DNA from: Streptomyces sp. Mut1
Lineage (GTDB): Bacteria > Actinomycetota > Actinomycetes > Streptomycetales > Streptomycetaceae
Reading direction: 5' to 3'
DNA: 64,000 nt
Assembly (NCBI RefSeq): GCF_030719295.1
Contig: NZ_CP120997.1
Coordinates: forward strand, 5,467,501 to 5,531,500
Shown: piece by piece, positions 25,549 through 39,379 of the stretch
How the letters are laid out: every line of letters begins with the position of its first letter
Numbering within the stretch: position 1 is the first letter of the stretch
Made by a program: the position numbers and the translations under genes
Notes under the pieces: generated by a model
What the model saw: the letters and a program-made list of their open reading frames with translations, nothing else
Databases searched by the model: none
What the model was told of the DNA's origin: nothing

Positions 25549-26360
25549 ACAGCGCGAGCCGCGAGGCACTGGCTGCCGCACGCGAGCGTCTCGACGCGCT
25601 GACCGACAGCACGTCGGTCGACGCGGCGAAGCTCGCCGAGGACCTGGCCGGCGTCACGGCGCTGCTGCACCGCGAGGTGTCGCTGCGCCGGGTCCTGACC
25701 GACCCGGCGCAGCCCGGCGAGGCCAGGGCCGAGCTGGCAGCCCGGCTGCTCGGCGGTCAGGTGGGCGGCGAAGCCGTCGACCTGGTCTCGGGCATGGTCC
25801 GCTCGCGCTGGTCGCAGTCGCGTGACCTGGTCGACTCGGTCGAGGAGCTGGCGAACACCGCGGACCTCACCGCCGCCCAGCGCAACGGCGACCTGGACGA
25901 CGTCGAGGACGAGATCTTCCGGTTCGGCCGGATCGTCGCCTCGGACACCGGTCTGCGCGCCGCGCTCACCAGCCGGACCGCGACCCCCGCCGCCAAGGGC
26001 GAGCTGCTGCGCAGCCTGCTCGGCGGAAAGGCGCGGCCCACCACCGAGCGCGTCATCGTGCGGCTTGTCACCCAGCCCCGGGGACGTAGCCTGGAAGCGG
26101 GACTCGAATCCCTCTCCAAGCTCGCCGCGGAGCGCCGGCAGCGCACGGTTGCGATCGTGACCTCGGCGGTTCCGCTCAGCGACCGGCAGAAGCAGCGCCT
26201 GGGCACGGCCCTGGCGAAGATCTACGGCCGGCAGATGCACCTGAACCTCGACGTGGACCCCGCGGTCCTCGGCGGGATCACGGTGCGGGTCGGCGACGAG
26301 GTCATCAACGGCACCGTCGCGGAGCGCCTCGACGAGGCGACCCGCCGCATGGCCGGCTGA
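25545..26360 (+). CDS. atpH: ATP synthase F1 subunit delta
   Basis: Links the b stalk to the F1 head. 271 residues, long compared with ~177 in E. coli but normal for Streptomyces because of an N-terminal extension. The conserved C-terminal region reads [17 protein letters not shown], then [20 protein letters not shown]. Translationally coupled to atpF by ATGA. A 137-base gap with a small hairpin precedes atpA. Confidence 0.95.
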   Translation: MNSASREALAAARERLDALTDSTSVDAAKLAEDLAGVTALLHREVSLRRVLTDPAQPGEARAELAARLLGGQVGGEAVDLVSGMVRSRWSQSRDLVDSVEELANTADLTAAQRNGDLDDVEDEIFRFGRIVASDTGLRAALTSRTATPAAKGELLRSLLGGKARPTTERVIVRLVTQPRGRSLEAGLESLSKLAAERRQRTVAIVTSAVPLSDRQKQRLGTALAKIYGRQMHLNLDVDPAVLGGITVRVGDEVINGTVAERLDEATRRMAG

Positions 26361-26432
26361 CACAGACGCAGCGCAACAGAACAGAGCAAGACCAGCGGCC
26401 CGGTTGGGCCGTGCAGAAATTGCAGAAGATTC

Positions 26433-26450
26433 CTGGGGGTCGGCCCCCAG
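26433..26450. repeat. REP-like hairpin before atpA
   Basis: CTGGGGG, loop TCGG, CCCCCAG, followed by ACCCCC. This resembles the G/C-run hairpins dispersed in Streptomyces genomes. It sits inside the operon, so full termination here is unlikely. Confidence 0.5.
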
Positions 26451-26497
26451 ACCCCCTTAAGAAACTTCGGGCCCAACAAGGAGAGCAGGGAACCCAG

Positions 26498-28069
26498 ATG
26501 GCGGAGCTCACGATCCGGCCGGAGGAGATCCGGGACGCACTGGAGAACTTTGTCCAGTCGTACCAGCCGGACGCGGCCTCGCGCGAGGAGGTCGGTACGG
26601 TCAGCGTTGCCGGCGACGGCATCGCGAAGGTGGAGGGCCTGCCCTCCGCCATGGCGAACGAGCTGCTGAAGTTCGAGGACGGCACCCTCGGTCTCGCCCT
26701 CAACCTCGAGGAGCGCGAGATCGGTGCGATCGTCCTCGGCGAGTTCAGCGGAATCGAGGAGGGCCAGCCGGTGCAGCGCACCGGTGAGGTGCTCTCCGTC
26801 GGCGTCGGCGAGGGCTACCTCGGCCGCGTCGTCGACCCGCTCGGCAACCCGATCGACGGCCTCGGCGAGATCGCGACCGACGGCCGGCGCGCCCTTGAGC
26901 TGCAGGCCCCTGGCGTCATGGTCCGTAAGTCGGTGCACGAGCCGATGCAGACCGGCTACAAGGCCGTCGACGCCATGGTGCCGATCGGCCGCGGCCAGCG
27001 TCAGCTGATCATCGGTGACCGTCAGACGGGTAAGACCGCTCTGGCCGTCGACACGATCATCAACCAGCGCGACAACTGGCGCTCGGGCGACGTGAACAAG
27101 CAGGTGCGCTGCATCTACGTCGCCATCGGTCAGAAGGGCTCCACCATCGCCTCGGTGCGCGGTGCCCTCGAAGAGGCCGGCGCGCTTGAGTACACGACCA
27201 TCGTCGCCGCCCCGGCGTCGGACCCGGCCGGCTTCAAGTACCTGGCGCCGTACACCGGTTCGGCCATCGGCCAGCACTGGATGTACTCCGGCAAGCACGT
27301 CCTGATCATCTTCGACGACCTCTCGAAGCAGGCCGACGCCTACCGCGCCGTGTCGCTTCTGCTGCGCCGTCCGCCGGGCCGCGAGGCCTACCCGGGCGAC
27401 GTCTTCTACCTCCACTCGCGTCTGCTGGAGCGCTGCGCCAAGCTCTCCGACGACATGGGTGCCGGTTCGATGACGGGCCTCCCGATCGTCGAGACCAAGG
27501 CGAACGACGTGTCGGCGTTCATTCCGACCAACGTCATCTCCATCACCGACGGCCAGTGCTTCCTGGAGTCCGACCTGTTCAACGCCGGCCAGCGTCCGGC
27601 CCTGAACGTCGGTATCTCGGTCTCCCGTGTCGGTGGCTCCGCCCAGCACAAGGCCATGCGCCAGGTGTCCGGCCGGCTCCGCGTGGACCTCGCCCAGTAC
27701 CGCGAGCTGGAGGCGTTCGCCGCCTTCGGTTCCGACCTGGACGCGGCCTCGAAGGCCTCGCTGGAGCGCGGTAAGCGCATGGTCGAGCTGCTGAAGCAGC
27801 CGCAGTACGCCCCGTTCCCGGTCGAGGAGCAGGTCGTCTCCGTCTGGGCCGGCACCAACGGCAAGATGGACGACGTCCCGGTCGAGGACATCCGCCGCTT
27901 CGAGTCGGAGCTGCTGGAGTACCTGCGCCGCGAGCGCAAGGACCTCCTGACCAGCATCCGCGAGGGCGCCAAGATGTCCGACGACACGCTGCAGGCCATC
28001 GCCGACGCCGTCGCCGCCTTCAAGCAGCAGTTCGAGACCTCGGACGGCAAGCTCCTGGGCGAGGGCTGA
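26498..28069 (+). CDS. atpA: ATP synthase F1 subunit alpha
   Basis: Regulatory nucleotide-binding subunit of the F1 hexamer. 523 residues. P-loop [13 protein letters not shown] (near residue 170), the [11 protein letters not shown]alker B region, the alpha signature [17 protein letters not shown] and the catalytic arginine in the same stretch. ATG 26498 follows AAGGAGAGCAGGGAACCC. atpG follows after three bases. Confidence 0.97.
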   Translation: MAELTIRPEEIRDALENFVQSYQPDAASREEVGTVSVAGDGIAKVEGLPSAMANELLKFEDGTLGLALNLEEREIGAIVLGEFSGIEEGQPVQRTGEVLSVGVGEGYLGRVVDPLGNPIDGLGEIATDGRRALELQAPGVMVRKSVHEPMQTGYKAVDAMVPIGRGQRQLIIGDRQTGKTALAVDTIINQRDNWRSGDVNKQVRCIYVAIGQKGSTIASVRGALEEAGALEYTTIVAAPASDPAGFKYLAPYTGSAIGQHWMYSGKHVLIIFDDLSKQADAYRAVSLLLRRPPGREAYPGDVFYLHSRLLERCAKLSDDMGAGSMTGLPIVETKANDVSAFIPTNVISITDGQCFLESDLFNAGQRPALNVGISVSRVGGSAQHKAMRQVSGRLRVDLAQYRELEAFAAFGSDLDAASKASLERGKRMVELLKQPQYAPFPVEEQVVSVWAGTNGKMDDVPVEDIRRFESELLEYLRRERKDLLTSIREGAKMSDDTLQAIADAVAAFKQQFETSDGKLLGEG

Positions 28070-28072
28070 CAG

Positions 28073-30429
<2,357 letters not shown>

Positions 30430-30538
30430 GCCCCCGGCTCACCGAGGGGGGCGGGCGCGTCCCGTCCCCCTCACCACGCCCCGTAGAATTGACCCAACAC
30501 CCGGCACGACCGCCGGGTGGTGACCCGAGGAGCCACCC

Positions 30539-30913
30539 TTGGCTGCTGAGCTGCACGTCGAGCTGGTCGCCGCGGACCGCAGTGTCTGGTCCGGCGAGGC
30601 CACCCTGGTCGTCGCGCGCACCACGTCCGGCGACATCGGCGTCATGCCCGGTCACCAGCCGCTTCTGGGTGTGCTGGAGTCGGGCCCGGTGACGATCCGT
30701 ACGAGCGACGGCGCGACCGTCGTCGCCGCGGTGCACGGCGGTTTCATCTCGTTCGCCGACGACAAGCTCTCGCTTCTGGCGGAGATTGCCGAGCTGGCCG
30801 ACGAGATCGATGTCGAGCGCGCTGAGCGTGCGCTCGAACGTGCGAAGTCGGACACGGACGCCGTCTCCGAGCGGCGCGCCGAAGTACGACTGCGTGCGGT
30901 GGCGGCACACTAG
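30539..30913 (+). CDS. atpC: ATP synthase F1 subunit epsilon
   Basis: Rotor subunit that can brake ATP hydrolysis. 124 residues: N-terminal beta sandwich ([36 protein letters not shown]) and a C-terminal helical hairpin ([20 protein letters not shown]). TTG start at 30539 behind CGAGGAGCCACCC. TAGAAT about 55 bases upstream (near 30484) resembles a -10, so a secondary promoter is possible. Last gene of the operon. Confidence 0.95.
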   Translation: MAAELHVELVAADRSVWSGEATLVVARTTSGDIGVMPGHQPLLGVLESGPVTIRTSDGATVVAAVHGGFISFADDKLSLLAEIAELADEIDVERAERALERAKSDTDAVSERRAEVRLRAVAAH

Positions 30914-30935
30914 CCACCACACGACATGGCTTTAC

Positions 30936-30987
30936 CCTCAGCCGCGGCCCGTGCCGGAGACCCCTCCGGCCCGTGTCGCGGCTGAGG
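30936..30987 (+). terminator. Terminator of the atp operon
   Basis: 24-base arms (30936-30959, 30964-30987) with three mismatches and a four-base loop; outer core CCTCAGCCGCG / CGCGGCTGAGG. It starts 23 bases after the atpC stop. Confidence 0.82.
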
Positions 30988-31053
30988 CGATGCAGATGCA
31001 GGTGAAGTCCGGGCGGTATCCGTTTACTCGACGACGCGAGGAGGTCGGTGGAG

Positions 31054-31500
31054 ATGTTCCTCGCACTGTGGGTGGGCGGGCTGGTCGTCGCACTGGTCGC
31101 GATTGGACTCTTCGTCTTCGGTCTGCGCCGGCGGCTGATTCAGCGCTCCGGCGGGACCTTCGACTGCAGCCTGAGGTGGGATGTGCCCGCCGAGCCCGAT
31201 TTCTCGGGCAAGGGCTGGGTGTACGGCGTCGCCCGGTACAGCGGCGACAAGGTCAACTGGTTCCGGGTCTTCAGCTACTCGCCGCGTCCGCGCCGGGTGC
31301 TGGAGCGGTCCTCGATCGAGGTCGTGGCCCGCCGCCTGCCGGAGGGCGAGGAGGAGCTGGCCCTCCTCTCGGACGCCATCGTGCTCGGCTGTCTCCACCG
31401 GGAGACCCGCCTTGAGCTGGCGATGAGCGAGGACGCGCTGACCGGCTTCCTGGCCTGGCTGGAGGCGGCCCCTCCCGGCCAGCGAGTCAATGTGGCTTGA
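31054..31500 (+). CDS. DUF2550 membrane-anchored protein
   Basis: A conserved actinobacterial protein of unknown function that follows atpC in Streptomyces. 148 residues: an N-terminal membrane helix (FLALWVGGLVVALVAIGLFV), a basic stop-transfer stretch (GLRRRLIQRSGG), then a soluble domain with WVYGVARYSGDKVNWFRVFS and an acidic end. I prefer ATG 31054, nine bases after GAGGAGG; GTG at 31048 would add two residues. The last 18 bases with the stop are repeated 65 bases downstream. No role in ATP synthase has been shown. Confidence 0.85.
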   Translation: MFLALWVGGLVVALVAIGLFVFGLRRRLIQRSGGTFDCSLRWDVPAEPDFSGKGWVYGVARYSGDKVNWFRVFSYSPRPRRVLERSSIEVVARRLPEGEEELALLSDAIVLGCLHRETRLELAMSEDALTGFLAWLEAAPPGQRVNVA

Positions 31501-31566
31501 GTAGGGGCGCTCGCTGGTTGGGGGTCCCCCCGGACGGAGTCCGGGGGAGAGTCAATGTGGCTTGAG
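31484..31566. repeat. Direct repeat of a gene end flanking a REP-like hairpin
   Basis: GAGTCAATGTGGCTTGAG occurs at 31484-31501 (end of the DUF2550 gene) and again at 31549-31566. Between them is a hairpin CCCCCGGAC-GGA-GTCCGGGGG within a G/C-run palindrome. Confidence 0.7.
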
Positions 31567-31624
31567 GCGGCCGGCATCGTCATGCCCCGGTGCGCCTGCA
31601 CCAAAGGCCCCCGGGAACGCGAAA

Positions 31625-31659
31625 ACCGGGGAGACAGGGGGCGGACCTGTCTCCCCGGT
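31625..31659. terminator. Bidirectional terminator between DUF2550 and chitinase genes
   Basis: Perfect 14-bp stem ACCGGGGAGACAGG / CCTGTCTCCCCGGT with a seven-base loop, between convergent genes. Confidence 0.85.
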
Positions 31660-31694
31660 GCTTTCGGGGTTACGCGATGTGCGGCGCCGTGGTG

Positions 31695-33593
<1,899 letters not shown>

Positions 33594-33703
33594 CGGTGCT
33601 CCTCGGGTGAGGTCCGGACAAACGGGGGTGGTCCGTGGACTGCTGACCCTGCGCCGCCCTGAGCCTGCCTTGTCATGGCGGGCTCACCGCAGTGTGCTCG
33701 GTG

Positions 33704-33747
33704 AGATTAGGAAGGTCTGGACCAATCGTCAAGAGGTCTGGACCAAA
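33704..33747 (-). promoter_or_regulatory. Chitinase promoter with two chitin-type direct repeats
   Basis: On the minus strand TTGACG (33732-33727), 17 bases, TAATCT (33709-33704) is a near-consensus vegetative promoter. TTGGTCCAGACCT occurs twice, 21 bp apart, one copy between the boxes and one upstream of -35. This matches the TGGTCCAGACCT repeats of Streptomyces chitinase promoters and resembles DasR sites. Confidence 0.85.
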
Positions 33748-33773
33748 GATCGCCCTCCCCGCGGGAATAAACC

Positions 33774-34424
33774 TCAGACGCCCAACTCCTGTGCCAGCAC
33801 TGCCGCCTGGACCCGGCTGCGCAGCTCCAGCTTCCCCAGCAGGCGGCTGACGTGTGTCTTCGCCGTCGCCTCGGCCATCGAGAGCCGCACCGCGATCTCC
33901 GCGTTCGACAGCCCCTCGCCCAGGCACCCCAGCACCTCGCGCTCGCGCCGGGTCAGCGTCTCCAGCACCGCCGCGTCGGGTGCGCCGGCCGGCCGTACGG
34001 GCGCGGAACCGGCGAACTCCGCGATCAGCCGCCGCGTCACCGCCGGGGCGATCAGCCCCTCGCCGCGCGCCACCGTACGGACCGCGTCGAGCAGCCCGCG
34101 CGCCTCGGTGTCCTTCAGCAGGAAGCCCGACGCCCCGGCGCGCAACGCGCCGAACACATACGCGTCCAGGTCGAAGGTGGTGAGCACCAGCACGTCCGCG
34201 AGATGCTCGTCCACCACCTGCCGGGTGGCCGACACCCCGTCCAGCCGCGGCATCTGTACGTCCATCAGCACCAGGTCCGGGCGCAGCTCGCGGGCCAGCC
34301 GCACCGCCTCCTCGCCGTCGCCCGCCTCCCCGACGACCTCGATGTCCGGCGCGCTGCCCAGGATGAGCACCAGCCCCGCCCGTACCGCCGCCTGGTCCTC
34401 CGCGACCAGCACCCGGATCGTCAT
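33774..34424 (-). CDS. LuxR-family response regulator (NarL type)
   Basis: A 216-residue two-component regulator. Receiver: acidic pair in VLVAEDQ, phospho-Asp in PDLVLMDVQMPRLDG (residue ~53), Thr in VLTTFD, Lys in FLLKDT. Output: LuxR HTH at residues ~150-210 (LTRREREVLGCLGEGLSNAE). The start overlaps the stop of the upstream kinase gene by four bases, giving a kinase-regulator operon. It lies next to the chitinase gene but transcribed the same way, 27 bases upstream of its promoter. Target genes are not evident. Confidence 0.93.
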   Translation of the reverse strand: MTIRVLVAEDQAAVRAGLVLILGSAPDIEVVGEAGDGEEAVRLARELRPDLVLMDVQMPRLDGVSATRQVVDEHLADVLVLTTFDLDAYVFGALRAGASGFLLKDTEARGLLDAVRTVARGEGLIAPAVTRRLIAEFAGSAPVRPAGAPDAAVLETLTRREREVLGCLGEGLSNAEIAVRLSMAEATAKTHVSRLLGKLELRSRVQAAVLAQELGV

Positions 34425-35641
34425 GACCACGTCCCGCCTTCCGTACCGTCCGGGACGGGCAGCCGTGCCCGTACCCGCCACAACCGCGTATCGTCCCCGC
34501 CCGTCACCGGGCCCGCCTCGAACTCCCCGTCGAGCAGCGCCACCCGCTCCCGCATTCCCACGAGACCGGCCCCCGACCCCGGTGCGCGCGGCCCCGTCCG
34601 GTCGCCGAGCACGCTGCTCACCTCCACCTTCAGCACCCGCTCCATCTGCCCGAGCCGGACCGTGACCGGGCCCGGCGCCGCGTGCTTGAGGGCATTGGTC
34701 AAGGACTCCTGCACGATGCGGTACGCGGCCAGCTCGACCGGGGCCGGCAGCCGCTCCCGGTCCGCCCGGGTGTCCTCCAGGACGCAGCTCAGCCCACTGG
34801 ACGCGGCGCTCGCCCGGTGCTGCTCGACCAGCGCGTCCAGTGAGGCCAGCGTCGGCGAGCTGCTGGGCTCCGGATCGGCCGATCCGGTGCGCAACAGCCC
34901 GATCAGACGGCGCATTTCGGCCAGACCCTCGACGCTGTTCTCACGGATCACCCCGAGGGCGTTGCGGGAGGTCTCCGGCTCGTCGATGGAGAGCGCGGCG
35001 GTGGAGTGGATCGCGATGGCGGACAGGTGGTTGGCGACCATGTCGTGCAGCTCGCGCGCCATCCGGGCCCGCTCGGCGGTCACCGCCTGGGTGCGGTCCA
35101 TCTCGGCGAGCAGGGCGGTCTGGTCGGCGCGCAGCCGGGCGGCGTCGGCGGCCTCGCGGTGGTTGCGGACGCTGACCCCGGTGAGGGCGGGGACGAACGC
35201 GACCACGGCGGTGAGGATGCCGACGAGCAGGGCCTCGGCGTCGCGGAACCAGGCCAGGAAGCCGATCGTGACCCCGACGGTGATCAGGAACGTGGTCACC
35301 GGGATGCGGCGGGCGGCGGCCGGGGTGCCGTAGAGGACGGCCGCGTACATGATGTCCGTGAACATCAGCACGGTCGCCAGGTTCCCCGGGGTGAACTGGT
35401 CGGCGACCAGCGCGAGGGTGCCGATGACCAGCGCGGTCTGCGGTGCGCCGCGGCGCAGCAGTTCGAGCCCCGCCATCACCGTGAGCGGGACGAGAGCGGT
35501 CCAGGACGCGTCGAACAGGCGGTCGTTCTGCATGCGCAGCCCGAGCAGCGACAGGACCGCTCCGCCGAGCAGTCCGACGGCCGCGATCAGGATGTCGTGG
35601 CGGTGGGGGCGGGCCGAGGAGAACACCTGCCCATCCAACAC
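34421..35641 (-). CDS. Sensor histidine kinase (NarL-type partner)
   Basis: Membrane sensor kinase of the HisKA_3 class. About 406 residues: five or six N-terminal membrane helices (LIAAVGLLGGAVLSLLGL, TALVIGTLALVADQF, VTTFLITVGVTIGFLAWF and others), the phospho-histidine motif ARELHDMVANHLSAIAIHS, then the HATPase domain (YRIVQESLTNALKHA, GAGLVGMRERVALLDGE). No large external domain, so it may sense membrane state. Start uncertain: GTG 35641 has no clear ribosome site, and GTG 35716 would add 25 non-conserved residues. Coupled to the regulator by ATGA. Confidence 0.9.
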   Translation of the reverse strand: MLDGQVFSSARPHRHDILIAAVGLLGGAVLSLLGLRMQNDRLFDASWTALVPLTVMAGLELLRRGAPQTALVIGTLALVADQFTPGNLATVLMFTDIMYAAVLYGTPAAARRIPVTTFLITVGVTIGFLAWFRDAEALLVGILTAVVAFVPALTGVSVRNHREAADAARLRADQTALLAEMDRTQAVTAERARMARELHDMVANHLSAIAIHSTAALSIDEPETSRNALGVIRENSVEGLAEMRRLIGLLRTGSADPEPSSSPTLASLDALVEQHRASAASSGLSCVLEDTRADRERLPAPVELAAYRIVQESLTNALKHAAPGPVTVRLGQMERVLKVEVSSVLGDRTGPRAPGSGAGLVGMRERVALLDGEFEAGPVTGGDDTRLWRVRARLPVPDGTEGGTWS

Positions 35642-35778
35642 GTCCGGCCCGCCGCCGCACCTCCGCTCGGCGGGCGATCCGCCACTACATCGAAGGATGC
35701 AGTCGTCTTTCGTCACCGGGGCCGACGACCGGAGGCGGCGCGGGCGGGAGCCTGGAGGGGAGGGAAAGGAAACGGACC

Positions 35779-36333
35779 GTGATCGTCACACTGATCGTCG
35801 CCTGCGAGATCGCCTTCTGGGTGCTGCTGGCCGCCGGCCTGGCGCTGCGCTACGGGGCGCGCAGGCCGCGCCTGGGCGCCGCCGTCCTGCTGTGCGAACC
35901 GGTGCTCGAACTCGTCCTGCTCGCGGTGACCGTCGTCGACCTGAAGAACGGGGCGGCCCCCGACTGGAAGCACGGGCTCGCCGCCGTCTACATCGGCTTC
36001 ACGGTGGGCCTCGGGCACTCCACCATCAAGTGGGCCGACGCCCGGGTCGCCCACCGCTTCGCCGGCGGCCCGCCCCCGGTGAAGCCGCCGAAGTACGGGA
36101 CGGCGCGGGCCGTGCACGAGTGGCGGGTGGCCGGCCGGTGGACCGTGGCCGCGGTGACGGCGCTGGCGCTGCTCCAGGCGGCGGTCTGGTACGTGGGCGG
36201 CGACGGGGACGTGTCCTCGTTGCAGTCGTGGCAGCGGACGATGCTGGTCGTGATCGGGATCAACCTGGTGATCGCGGCGAGCTACACCGTGTTCCCCAAG
36301 AGGGAGCCCCACAAGGACCCGCCCGCGAGCTGA
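35779..36333 (+). CDS. Conserved membrane protein (four helices)
   Basis: A 184-residue integral membrane protein with hydrophobic segments at roughly residues 2-24, 32-52, 62-80 and 123-165. A loop rich in Pro, Lys and Gly (GGPPPVKPPKYGTARAVHEW) connects the halves, and the tail is basic. I do not recognise a named family; similar proteins are annotated only as membrane proteins. GTG 35779 follows GGAAAGGAAACGG. Divergent from the kinase gene and convergent with the adenosyltransferase gene. Confidence 0.8.
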   Translation: MIVTLIVACEIAFWVLLAAGLALRYGARRPRLGAAVLLCEPVLELVLLAVTVVDLKNGAAPDWKHGLAAVYIGFTVGLGHSTIKWADARVAHRFAGGPPPVKPPKYGTARAVHEWRVAGRWTVAAVTALALLQAAVWYVGGDGDVSSLQSWQRTMLVVIGINLVIAASYTVFPKREPHKDPPAS

Positions 36334-36346
36334 TCCCCTCGCGGGC
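36321..36346. terminator. Hairpin overlapping the stop of the membrane protein gene
   Basis: GCCCGCGAG (36321-36329) pairs with CTCGCGGGC (36338-36346). The stop codon is in the loop. It serves the convergent genes on both sides. Confidence 0.7.
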
Positions 36347-36358
36347 GGGCCCCCTGGC

Positions 36359-36931
36359 TCAGCGTTCGCCGCCCGGCACCCACAGGATGTCGCCGACCTC
36401 CTTGTTCGCCACCCGGGCGAGGATGAACAGCAGGTCGGAGAGGCGGTTGAGGTAGGTGGCGGTCAGCGCGTTCATCACCTCGCCGTGCACCTCCATCGCG
36501 GCCCAGGTGGAGCGCTCGGCCCGCCGGACCACGGTGCACGCCTGGTGGAGCAGCGCCGCGCCCGGCGTACCGCCCGGAAGGATGAAGCTGCGGAGCTTCT
36601 CCACCTGTTCCAGGTAGTGGTCGCAGTCCGCCTCCAGCTTGTCGACGTAGCTCTGCTCGACCCGCAGCGGCGGGTACTCCGGGTTCTCGACCACCGGCGT
36701 CGAGAGGTCGGCGCCCACGTCGAACAGGTCGTTCTGCACGCGGACGAGGACCTTCACGACGTCGTCGGACAGCTGCCCGAGGGCGATCGCGGTACCGATG
36801 ACCGCGTTGGCCTCGTTGGCGTCGGCGTACGCGGAGATCCGCAGATCGGTCTTGGCGGTCCGGCTCATGTCCCCGAGGGCGGTGGTGCCCTTGTCGCCGG
36901 TGCGGGTGTAGATGCGCGTCAGATTGACCAT
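36359..36931 (-). CDS. Cob(I)alamin adenosyltransferase, PduO type
   Basis: Transfers adenosyl from ATP to cob(I)alamin, giving the coenzyme used by methylmalonyl-CoA mutase and class II ribonucleotide reductase. 190 residues. The N-terminal ATP motif is TRIYTRTGDKGTTALGD, followed by RISAYADANEANAVIG and the helical-bundle motif VVRRAERSTWA...NALTATYLNRLSDLLF. ATG start at 36931. Functionally linked to mce and meaB further right. The exporter genes follow upstream with a 13-base gap, perhaps coincidental. Confidence 0.94.
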   Translation of the reverse strand: MVNLTRIYTRTGDKGTTALGDMSRTAKTDLRISAYADANEANAVIGTAIALGQLSDDVVKVLVRVQNDLFDVGADLSTPVVENPEYPPLRVEQSYVDKLEADCDHYLEQVEKLRSFILPGGTPGAALLHQACTVVRRAERSTWAAMEVHGEVMNALTATYLNRLSDLLFILARVANKEVGDILWVPGGER

Positions 36932-36944
36932 GCGGCCAGCCTAG

Positions 36945-37694
36945 TTAGGCCCCGGCCTTCTTGAAGACACCTGTGCCCAGGGTCACGGCGAGTGCCGCGA
37001 AGCCGAGCGCGACCAGGACCCCGTACAGCATGTGCGTGGTGGCGTACGAGCCCACGTACGCGTCCCGGACCGCGTCCACCAGATAGCGGAACGGGGTGAA
37101 GTGCGAGAGCACGTCCAGCCAGCGGGGGCCGAGCGTCATCGGGAGCATCAGGCCGGACAGCAGCATGGCCGGCATGGTGAGCGAGTTGATGACCGGGCCG
37201 AACTCCTGCGGGGTGGAGACCCGCATCGCCAGGGCGTACGAGAGCGAGGCCAGCGAGACCGTCAGCAGACCGACGAACGCGAAGCCGATGAGCACCCCGC
37301 CCAGCGGAGCCCGCAGCCCCATCAGTACGGCGACGAGCACCAGCAGCACCGCCTGGAACATGAACAGCAGCGCGTCGCGCAGCACCCGGCCCAGCAGCAG
37401 CGCCGCCCGGCTGACCGGGGTGACCCGCATCCGCTCCAGCACCCCGGTCGACTTGTCGATGATGAGGGCGAATCCGGTGAACGAGGCGCCGAACAGGCCG
37501 AGCTGGAGCAGCAGTCCGGGCACCAGGACCTGCCAGGAGTCGCCGTCCGGGCCGAGCGGCAGTTCGGTGAGGAGCGGGCCGAAGAAGAGCAGGTAGAGCA
37601 GGGGCATGAGGATGCCGAAGAGGATCTGGAATCTGGAGCGCAGGGTCTGGCGGGCGTAGCGCCCGAAGATCAGCGCGGTGTCGTGCAGCAGCAT
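36945..37694 (-). CDS. ABC-2 type transporter permease (DrrB-like)
   Basis: A 249-residue six-helix permease of the ABC-2 family: RSRFQILFGILMPLLYLLFF, VPGLLLQLGLFGASFTGF, FMFQAVLLVLVAVLMGL, and the conserved C-terminal LSHFTPFRYLVDAVRDAYVG. It is encoded 51 bases downstream of its ATPase. Together they should export a hydrophobic compound or drug. Regulation is likely through the divergent TetR gene. Confidence 0.92.
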   Translation of the reverse strand: MLLHDTALIFGRYARQTLRSRFQILFGILMPLLYLLFFGPLLTELPLGPDGDSWQVLVPGLLLQLGLFGASFTGFALIIDKSTGVLERMRVTPVSRAALLLGRVLRDALLFMFQAVLLVLVAVLMGLRAPLGGVLIGFAFVGLLTVSLASLSYALAMRVSTPQEFGPVINSLTMPAMLLSGLMLPMTLGPRWLDVLSHFTPFRYLVDAVRDAYVGSYATTHMLYGVLVALGFAALAVTLGTGVFKKAGA

Positions 37695-37745
37695 GGGTAT
37701 CGGTTTCTGATCGGTGTCCGGCAGGCCTTAGTCCCTGACGCGGCG

Positions 37746-38525
<780 letters not shown>

Positions 38526-38541
38526 AGCGACCACAAAAACA

Positions 38542-38567
38542 GAGTCACTGAAAAATTGCAACGACTC
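38542..38567. promoter_or_regulatory. Palindromic operator between exporter and tetR genes
   Basis: GAGTC, two bases, TG, eight bases, CA, two bases, GACTC: a 26-bp symmetric element with an A/T-rich centre, unlike its GC-rich surroundings. A likely binding site for the TetR protein. Confidence 0.55.
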
Positions 38568-38606
38568 CAAATATCCAGGGACCCCAGCGCGCTCTACGAT
38601 GGGGGC

Positions 38607-39248
38607 ATGGCTGAGGGACTCAGGGAGCGCAAGAAGCGGCAGACCAGGCAGTACCTCTCGGACCTGGCCACCGGCCTGTTCCTGGAGCGGGGCTTCGACG
38701 CCGTCACGATCGCCGAGATCGCGCACGCCGCCGACGTCTCGGTCAACACGGTCTACAACTACTTCCCCACCAAGGAGGACCTCTTCCTCGACCGCGGCGC
38801 CGGCATGGTCGAGCGCCTCTCCCGGTACGTCAGGGGGCGGGACGAGGGCGAGTCCGCGGCCGACGCCGTCCTGCGGGAGCTGCGCGTCCAGGTCGAGAGC
38901 GTCTCGCCCACCGTCGGACTGATGGAGGGGTACGCCCGCTTCATGCGGGTCATCGAGGGCGCCGACGGCCTCAAGGCCCGCCTGTGGCTCATCCAGCAGG
39001 AGGCCCAGCAGCACTTGGAGGCAACCCTCCAGGAGGTGTCCGGGGCCACTCCCGGGGACCGGACGGCCGTTCTGGTGGCCGGTCAGCTCTCCTGGGTCCA
39101 CAGCACGCTCATGGCCTACGTCGGCGGCGAGATGGTCGCCGGGCGCAAGCCCGCCGAGGTCTCCCGGGACGCCCTCGCCCTGCTCGACGACATCGAGGAC
39201 CTGCTGGGCGAAAAGGTGCTCAACTACGCCCGCCGCACCGCCGAATGA
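38607..39248 (+). CDS. TetR-family repressor of the adjacent exporter
   Basis: A 213-residue TetR protein: N-terminal HTH (LATGLFLERGFDAVTIAEIA, then ADVSVNTVYNYFPTKEDLF), variable ligand domain. It is divergent from the DrrAB-like genes across a palindrome, the usual layout for ligand-relieved repression. The ATG follows TACGAT (38595-38600) by six bases with no Shine-Dalgarno sequence, so the transcript is probably leaderless. Confidence 0.92.
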   Translation: MAEGLRERKKRQTRQYLSDLATGLFLERGFDAVTIAEIAHAADVSVNTVYNYFPTKEDLFLDRGAGMVERLSRYVRGRDEGESAADAVLRELRVQVESVSPTVGLMEGYARFMRVIEGADGLKARLWLIQQEAQQHLEATLQEVSGATPGDRTAVLVAGQLSWVHSTLMAYVGGEMVAGRKPAEVSRDALALLDDIEDLLGEKVLNYARRTAE

Positions 39249-39379
39249 CACCTCCCGGTGTGATGTCCGTCATTTGAGACGTGACGCGCATCTCTTCGCG
39301 GCCCCAGGGCCCGCCACGGGTACTAACCTCCGCCGGAGGGCATGGACCATAACCATTGACAAGACACAGGGGTGCCAAC

